In this document: positions 59,301 to 64,000 of the stretch, in pieces
Layout: every line of letters begins with the position of its first letter
How positions within the stretch are numbered: position 1 is the stretch's first letter
DNA from: Smittia aterrima
Lineage: Eukaryota; Arthropoda; Insecta; Diptera; Chironomidae
Direction of reading: 5' to 3'
Length of the DNA: 64,000 bases
NCBI GenBank assembly: GCA_033063855.1
Contig: CP093830.1
Coordinates: 11,036,854 to 11,100,853, forward strand
The notes under the pieces: model-generated
What the model was told of the DNA's origin: nothing
The model's database searches: none
The model's input: the letters and a program-made list of their open reading frames with translations, nothing else
Position numbers and translations under genes: made by a program

Positions 59301-62300
59301 GAAACAACAACTGAACAGGAAGCCACAACGCCCGAGGAGAATAATACAACTAAAGAGATTGAAACTACGAATGAAGAAAATGAAACAACAACTGAACAGG
59401 AAGCCACAACGCCCGAGGAGAATAATACAACTAAAGAGATTGAAACTACGAATGAAGAAAATGAAACAACAACTGAACAGGAAGCCACAACGCCCGAAGA
59501 GAATAATACAACTAAAGAGATTGAAACTACGAATGAAGAAAATGAAACAACAACTGAACAGGAAGCCACAACGCCCGAGGAGAATAATACAACTAAAGAG
59601 ATTGAAACTACGAATGAAGAAAATGAAACAACAACTGAACAGGAAGCCACAACGCCCGAGGAGAATAATACAACTAAAGAGATTGAAACTACGAATGAAG
59701 AAAATGAAACAACAACTGAACAGGAAGCCACAACGCCCGAAGAGAATAATACAACTAAAGAGATTGAAACTACGAATGAAGAAAATGAAACAACAACTGA
59801 ACAGGAAGCCACAACGCCCGAAGAGAATAATACAACTAAAGAGATTGAAACTACGAATGAAGAAAATGAAACAACAACTGAACAGGAAGCCACAACGCCC
59901 GAAGAGAATAATACAACTAAAGAGATTGAAACTACGAATGAAGAAAATGAAACAACAACTGAACAGGAAGCCACAACGCCCGAGGAGAATAATACAACTA
60001 AAGAGATTGAAACTACGAATGAAGAAAATGAAACAACAACTGAACAGGAAGCCACAACGCCCGAAGAGAATAATACAACTAAAGAGATTGAAACTACGAA
60101 TGAAGAAAATGAAACAACAACTGAACAGGAAGCCACAACGCCCGAGGAGAATAATACAACTAAAGAGATTGAAACTACGAATGAAGAAAATGAAACAACA
60201 ACTGAACAGGAAGCCACAACGCCCGAGGAGAATAATACAACTAAAGAGATTGAAACTACGAATGAAGAAAATGAAACAACAACTGAACAGGAAGCCACAA
60301 CGCCCGAGGAGAATAATACAACTAAAGAGATTGAAACTACGAATGAAGAAAATGAAACAACAACTGAACAGGAAGCCACAACGCCCGAAGAGAATAATAC
60401 AACTAAAGAGATTGAAACTACGAATGAAGAAAATGAAACAACAACTGAACAGGAAGCCACAACGCCCGAAGAGAATAATACAACTAAAGAGATTGAAACT
60501 ACGAATGAAGAAAATGAAACAACAACTGAACAGGAAGCCACAACGCCCGAGGAGAATAATACAACTAAAGAGATTGAAACTACGAATGAAGAAAATGAAA
60601 CAACAACTGAACAGGAAGCCACAACGCCCGAAGAGAATAATACAACTAAAGAGATTGAAACTACGAATGAAGAAAATGAAACAACAACTGAACAGGAAGC
60701 CACAACGCCCGAGGAGAATAATACAACTAAAGAGATTGAAACTACGAATGAAGAAAATGAAACAACAACTGAACAGGAAGCCACAACGCCCGAAATAATA
60801 CAACTAAAGAGATTGAAACTACGAATGAAGAAAATGAAACAACAACTGAACAGGAAGCCACAACGCCCGAAGAGAATAATACAACTAAAGAGATTGAAAC
60901 TACGAATGAAGAAAATGAAACAACAACTGAACAGGAAGCCACAACGCCCGAGGAGAATAATACAACTAAAGAGATTGAAACTACGAATGAAGAAAATGAA
61001 ACAACAACTGAACAGGAAGCCACAACGCCCGAAGAGAATAATACAACTAAAGAGATTGAAACTACGAATGAAGAAAATGAAACAACAACTGAACAGGAAG
61101 CCACAACGCCCGAAGAGAATAATACAACTAAAGAGATTGAAACTACGAATGAAGAAAATGAAACAACAACTGAACAGGAAGCCACAACGCCCGAGGAGAA
61201 TAATACAACTAAAGAGATTGAAACTACGAATGAAGAAAATGAAACAACAACTGAACAGGAAGCCACAACGCCCGAGGAGAATAATACAACTAAAGAGATT
61301 GAAACTACGAATGAAGAAAATGAAACAACAACTGAACAGGAAGCCACAACGCCCGAAGAGAATAATACAACTAAAGAGATTGAAACTACGAATGAAGAAA
61401 ATGAAACAACAACTGAACAGGAAGCCACAACGCCCGAAGGAGAATAATACAACTAAAGAGATTGAAACTACGAATGAAGAAAATGAAACAACAACTGAAC
61501 AGGAAGCCACAACGCCCGAAGAGAATAATACAACTAAAGAGATTGAAACTACGAATGAAGAAAATGAAACAACAACTGAACAGGAAGCCACAACGCCCGA
61601 AGAGAATAATACAACTAAAGAGATTGAAACTACGAATGAAGAAAATGAAACAACAACTGAACAGGAAGCCACAACGCCCGAAGAGAATAATACAACTAAA
61701 GAGATTGAAACTACGAATGAAGAAAATGAAACAACAACTGAACAGGAAGCCACAACGCCCGAGGAGAATAATACAACTAAAGAGATTGAAACTACGAATG
61801 AAGAAAATGAAACAACAACTGAACAGGAAGCCACAACGCCCGAGGAGAATAATACAACTAAAGAGATTGAAACTACGAATGAAGAAAATGAAACAACAAC
61901 TGAACAGGAAGCCACAACGCCCGAAGAGAATAATACAACTAAAGAGATTGAAACTACGAATGAAGAAAATGAAACAACAACTGAACAGGAAGCCACAACG
62001 CCCGAAGAGAATAATACAACTAAAGAGATTGAAACTACGAATGAAGAAAATGAAACAACAACTGAACAGGAAGCCACAACGCCCGAAGAGAATAATACAA
62101 CTAAAGAGATTGAAACTACGAATGAAGAAAATGAAACAACAACTGAACAGGAAGCCACAACGCCCGAGGAGAATAATACAACTAAAGAGATTGAAACTAC
62201 GAATGAAGAAAATGAAACAACAACTGAACAGGAAGCCACAACGCCCGAAGAGAATAATACAACTAAAGAGATTGAAACTACGAATGAAGAAAATGAAACA

Positions 62301-63566
62301 ACAACTGAACAGGAAGCCACAACGCCCGAAGAGAATAATACAACTAAAGAGATTGAAACTACGAATGAAGAAAATGAAACAACAACTGAACAGGAAGCCA
62401 CAACGCCCGAAGAGAATAATACAACTAAAGAGATTGAAACTACGAATGAAGAAAATGAAACAACAACTGAACAGGAAGCCACAACGCCCGAAGAGAATAA
62501 TACAACTAAAGAGATTGAAACTACGAATGAAGAAAATGAAACAACAACTGAACAGGAAGCCACAACGCCCGAGGAGAATAATACAACTAAAGAGATTGAA
62601 ACTACGAATGAAGAAAATGAAACAACAACTGAACAGGAAGCCACAACGCCCGAGGAGAATAATACAACTAAAGAGATTGAAACTACGAATGAAGAAAATG
62701 AAACAACAACTGAACAGGAAGCCACAACGCCCGAGGAGAATAATACAACTAAAGAGATTGAAACTACGAATGAAGAAAATGAAACAACAACTGAACAGGA
62801 AGCCACAACGCCCGAAGAGAATAATACAACTAAAGAGATTGAAACTACGAATGAAGAAAATGAAACAACAACTGAACAGGAAGCCACAACGCCCGAGGAG
62901 AATAATACAACTAAAGAGATTGAAACTACGAATGAAGAAAATGAAACAACAACTGAACAGGAAGCCACAACGCCCGAGGAGAATAATACAACTAAAGAGA
63001 TTGAAACTACGAATGAAGAAAATGAAACAACAACTGAACAGGAAGCCACAACGCCCGAAGAGAATAATACAACTAAAGAGATTGAAACTACGAATGAAGA
63101 AAATGAAACAACAACTGAACAGGAAGCCACAACGCCCGAGGAGAATAATACAACTAAAGAGATTGAAACTACGAATGAAGAAAATGAAACAACAACTGAA
63201 CAGGAAGCCACAACGCCCGAAGAGAATAATACAACTAAAGAGAATGAAACTACGAAAGAAGAAAATGAAACAACAACTGAACAGGAAGCCACAACGCCCG
63301 AAGAGAATAATACAACTAAAGAGATTGAAACTACGAAAGAAGAAAATGAAACAACAACTGAACAGGAAGCCACAACGACCGAAGAGAATAATACAACTAA
63401 AGAGATTGAAACTACGAATGAAGAAAATGAAACAACAACTGAACAGGAAGCTACAACGACCGAAGAGAATAATACAACTAAAGAGGCAGATACTACTAAA
63501 GAAGAGAATGAAACAACAACTGAACGGGAAGCTACAACGACCGGAGAGTATAAATCAACTACATAA
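56373..63566 (+). CDS. Giant secreted Thr/Glu/Asn-rich tandem-repeat protein (mucin- or silk-like)
   Basis: A single uninterrupted frame of 2,397 residues. The signal peptide MKLLLFVFAFVIMVEISTIS is probably cleaved around AAPQIETT. After a 42-residue N-terminal part come 87 tandem units of 27 residues (81 bp): EENNTTKEIETTNEENETTT followed by EQEATTP. The C-terminal tail is 7 residues (GEYKSTT). Each typical unit has 9 Glu, 9 Thr, 1 Lys, no Cys or aromatic residue, and sequons NNT, NTT and NET, so over 240 potential N-glycosylation sites plus dense threonines for O-glycans. The first two units have KEN and KEE in place of KEI/NEE, and the last five vary, as expected for array edges. Units 54-62 (60792-61517) are frameshifted: a 4-base deletion (60795) and a 1-base insertion (~61439) enclose ~8 units read as basic IIQLKRLKLRMKKMKQQLNR. 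Predicted secreted, disordered, mucin-like; salivary silk/glue, peritrophic or egg-coat roles are all possible. Chironomid salivary silk proteins are also giant repeats, but those have Cys and this does not. Confidence 0.85.
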   Translation: MKLLLFVFAFVIMVEISTISAAPQIETTKEENETTEQEATTPEENNTTKENETTKEENETTTEQEATTPEENNTTKENETTNEENETTTEQEATTPEENNTTKEIETTNEENETTTEQEATTPEENNTTKEIETTNEENETTTEQEATTPEENNTTKEIETTNEENETTTEQEATTPEENNTTKEIETTNEENETTTEQEATTPEENNTTKEIETTNEENETTTEQEATTPEENNTTKEIETTNEENETTTEQEATTPEENNTTKEIETTNEENETTTEQEATTPEENNTTKEIETTNEENETTTEQEATTPEENNTTKEIETTNEENETTTEQEATTPEENNTTKEIETTNEENETTTEQEATTPEENNTTKEIETTNEENETTTEQEATTPEENNTTKEIETTNEENETTTEQEATTPEENNTTKEIETTNEENETTTEQEATTPEENNTTKEIETTNEENETTTEQEATTPEENNTTKEIETTNEENETTTEQEATTPEENNTTKEIETTNEENETTTEQEATTPEENNTTKEIETTNEENETTTEQEATTPEENNTTKEIETTNEENETTTEQEATTPEENNTTKEIETTNEENETTTEQEATTPEENNTTKEIETTNEENETTTEQEATTPEENNTTKEIETTNEENETTTEQEATTPEENNTTKEIETTNEENETTTEQEATTPEENNTTKEIETTNEENETTTEQEATTPEENNTTKEIETTNEENETTTEQEATTPEENNTTKEIETTNEENETTTEQEATTPEENNTTKEIETTNEENETTTEQEATTPEENNTTKEIETTNEENETTTEQEATTPEENNTTKEIETTNEENETTTEQEATTPEENNTTKEIETTNEENETTTEQEATTPEENNTTKEIETTNEENETTTEQEATTPEENNTTKEIETTNEENETTTEQEATTPEENNTTKEIETTNEENETTTEQEATTPEENNTTKEIETTNEENETTTEQEATTPEENNTTKEIETTNEENETTTEQEATTPEENNTTKEIETTNEENETTTEQEATTPEENNTTKEIETTNEENETTTEQEATTPEENNTTKEIETTNEENETTTEQEATTPEENNTTKEIETTNEENETTTEQEATTPEENNTTKEIETTNEENETTTEQEATTPEENNTTKEIETTNEENETTTEQEATTPEENNTTKEIETTNEENETTTEQEATTPEENNTTKEIETTNEENETTTEQEATTPEENNTTKEIETTNEENETTTEQEATTPEENNTTKEIETTNEENETTTEQEATTPEENNTTKEIETTNEENETTTEQEATTPEENNTTKEIETTNEENETTTEQEATTPEENNTTKEIETTNEENETTTEQEATTPEENNTTKEIETTNEENETTTEQEATTPEENNTTKEIETTNEENETTTEQEATTPEENNTTKEIETTNEENETTTEQEATTPEENNTTKEIETTNEENETTTEQEATTPEIIQLKRLKLRMKKMKQQLNRKPQRPKRIIQLKRLKLRMKKMKQQLNRKPQRPRRIIQLKRLKLRMKKMKQQLNRKPQRPKRIIQLKRLKLRMKKMKQQLNRKPQRPKRIIQLKRLKLRMKKMKQQLNRKPQRPRRIIQLKRLKLRMKKMKQQLNRKPQRPRRIIQLKRLKLRMKKMKQQLNRKPQRPKRIIQLKRLKLRMKKMKQQLNRKPQRPKENNTTKEIETTNEENETTTEQEATTPEENNTTKEIETTNEENETTTEQEATTPEENNTTKEIETTNEENETTTEQEATTPEENNTTKEIETTNEENETTTEQEATTPEENNTTKEIETTNEENETTTEQEATTPEENNTTKEIETTNEENETTTEQEATTPEENNTTKEIETTNEENETTTEQEATTPEENNTTKEIETTNEENETTTEQEATTPEENNTTKEIETTNEENETTTEQEATTPEENNTTKEIETTNEENETTTEQEATTPEENNTTKEIETTNEENETTTEQEATTPEENNTTKEIETTNEENETTTEQEATTPEENNTTKEIETTNEENETTTEQEATTPEENNTTKEIETTNEENETTTEQEATTPEENNTTKEIETTNEENETTTEQEATTPEENNTTKEIETTNEENETTTEQEATTPEENNTTKEIETTNEENETTTEQEATTPEENNTTKEIETTNEENETTTEQEATTPEENNTTKEIETTNEENETTTEQEATTPEENNTTKEIETTNEENETTTEQEATTPEENNTTKEIETTNEENETTTEQEATTPEENNTTKEIETTNEENETTTEQEATTPEENNTTKENETTKEENETTTEQEATTPEENNTTKEIETTKEENETTTEQEATTTEENNTTKEIETTNEENETTTEQEATTTEENNTTKEADTTKEENETTTEREATTTGEYKSTT
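56499..63542 (+). repeat. 81-bp minisatellite, 87 units, coding
   Basis: Units start at 56499 and every 81 bases through unit 53 (60711). Unit 54 (60792-60868) has 77 bases, units 55-61 have 81, unit 62 (61436-61517) has 82, and units 63-87 (61518-63542) have 81. Interior units are identical except for one synonymous site: the first codon is GAA or GAG. The array is open in both strands and several frames because the period is a multiple of three and no register contains a stop. Confidence 0.95.
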
Positions 63567-64000
63567 TGTAGTCTATTACAAAAGCGATACTTAATAAATC
63601 AAAACTTAAAAATTCAAAGAAATATAATAAATAAAAAAAAATTAAAATGAAATAATGAGTTTTCCCGAAGTTTTTACGAAGTTTTCCACTAGTTGCGCTT
63701 TTGAAAACAAATGCGCTATTGCTTTAGACAATTTCAAAAACTCGAAATTTTCTTTGGCTTATTTTCCTAAACTGAAAGAGATAATAAGATCACACCGAAA
63801 ACGAAGATGGTTAGCCTTTGCAGTGACAATGGTAAAATTGAGTTAAAATATAATTCGACGGAGAGAAAATTTAATTAGGATGGAACACCCTATTGTGTCG
63901 TCCGTGATTGCGATAACTCGCGAACGCAATGAGCTAGCGAATAAATTTCTTCGCCAGTCGATAGAGAAATTCAATTAGAAAAACATCTTCTGAGGAACTT
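63567..64000. other. 3' flank of the giant repeat gene
   Basis: Polyadenylation-type signals TTAATAAATC (~63591) and AATAAATAAAAAAAA (~63627) follow the stop. A 63-codon frame at 63655-63846 has no recognised domain and I do not call it a gene. Nothing else seen. Confidence 0.6.

Noticed and set aside
56421..60803. Long antisense and alternate-frame open frames over the 81-bp array
   Set aside because: They exist because the unit is a multiple of three and stop-free in several registers. The + frame from 56373 has the signal peptide, promoter, variant edges and poly(A) signals.
56499..63542. Assembly-only artefact (collapsed or expanded repeat)
   Set aside because: Cannot be excluded for copy number, but the edge variants, barcode pattern and intact signal peptide and stop make a real array more likely.
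63655..63846. 63-codon frame after the giant gene
   Set aside because: Short, AT-rich context, no recognisable domain.

Overview
The window looks like nuclear DNA of a nematoceran fly, most likely a chironomid-type midge. It is AT-rich, has spliceosomal GT-AG introns mostly of about 45-70 bases, AATAAA signals placed just after stop codons, insect-type RNA polymerase II and acyl-CoA desaturase genes, and a tandem family of DUF1091 proteins, a family known mainly from flies. The species call is inference; no ribosomal or mitochondrial marker is present.

Layout. 1-8384: a tandem array of small secreted DUF1091 proteins on the + strand. It has five complete four-exon genes, one copy cut by the window edge, one frameshifted and truncated pseudogene, one relic, and a 121-bp minisatellite between copies. 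8385-17619 and 18736-32466: long stretches in which I see no convincing gene, containing two arms of a ~0.72-kb inverted duplication (14108-14835 and 22944-23663). Between these stretches lies a single-exon LRR-BTB gene (minus strand). 32467-40562: on the minus strand, a seven-exon acyl-CoA desaturase and a four-exon RPB1 (largest subunit of RNA polymerase II) with a short, diverged CTD. 41053-47069: a possible small gene and more gene-poor DNA. 47070-49625: two tandem secreted LRR proteins with C-terminal coiled coils (minus). 49761-52330: MCM9-like DNA helicase (minus), arranged head to head with a seven-exon SR-cyclophilin (Moca-cyp/PPIG family, 52850-55195). The ~520 bp between them holds a perfect 31-bp inverted repeat and a triplicated 21-bp motif. 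55430-56236: two ~400-bp direct repeats leading into the promoter of a giant gene. 56373-63566: a secreted 2,397-residue protein made almost entirely of 87 tandem copies of a 27-residue Thr/Glu/Asn unit.

The housekeeping genes (transcription, splicing-associated cyclophilin, DNA repair helicase, lipid desaturation) are not an operon and share no pathway. The notable biology is in the fast-evolving secreted genes: the DUF1091 array, the LRR genes and the giant mucin- or silk-like repeat protein. The repeat protein is the strongest candidate for something undescribed. Its 81-bp units are nearly identical, they are arranged in higher-order blocks, and a compensated pair of frameshifts changes eight consecutive units from strongly acidic to strongly basic. 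Exon boundaries were assigned by hand from splice motifs, reading frame and comparison between copies; in every multi-exon gene listed as complete the joined exons give an uninterrupted frame.
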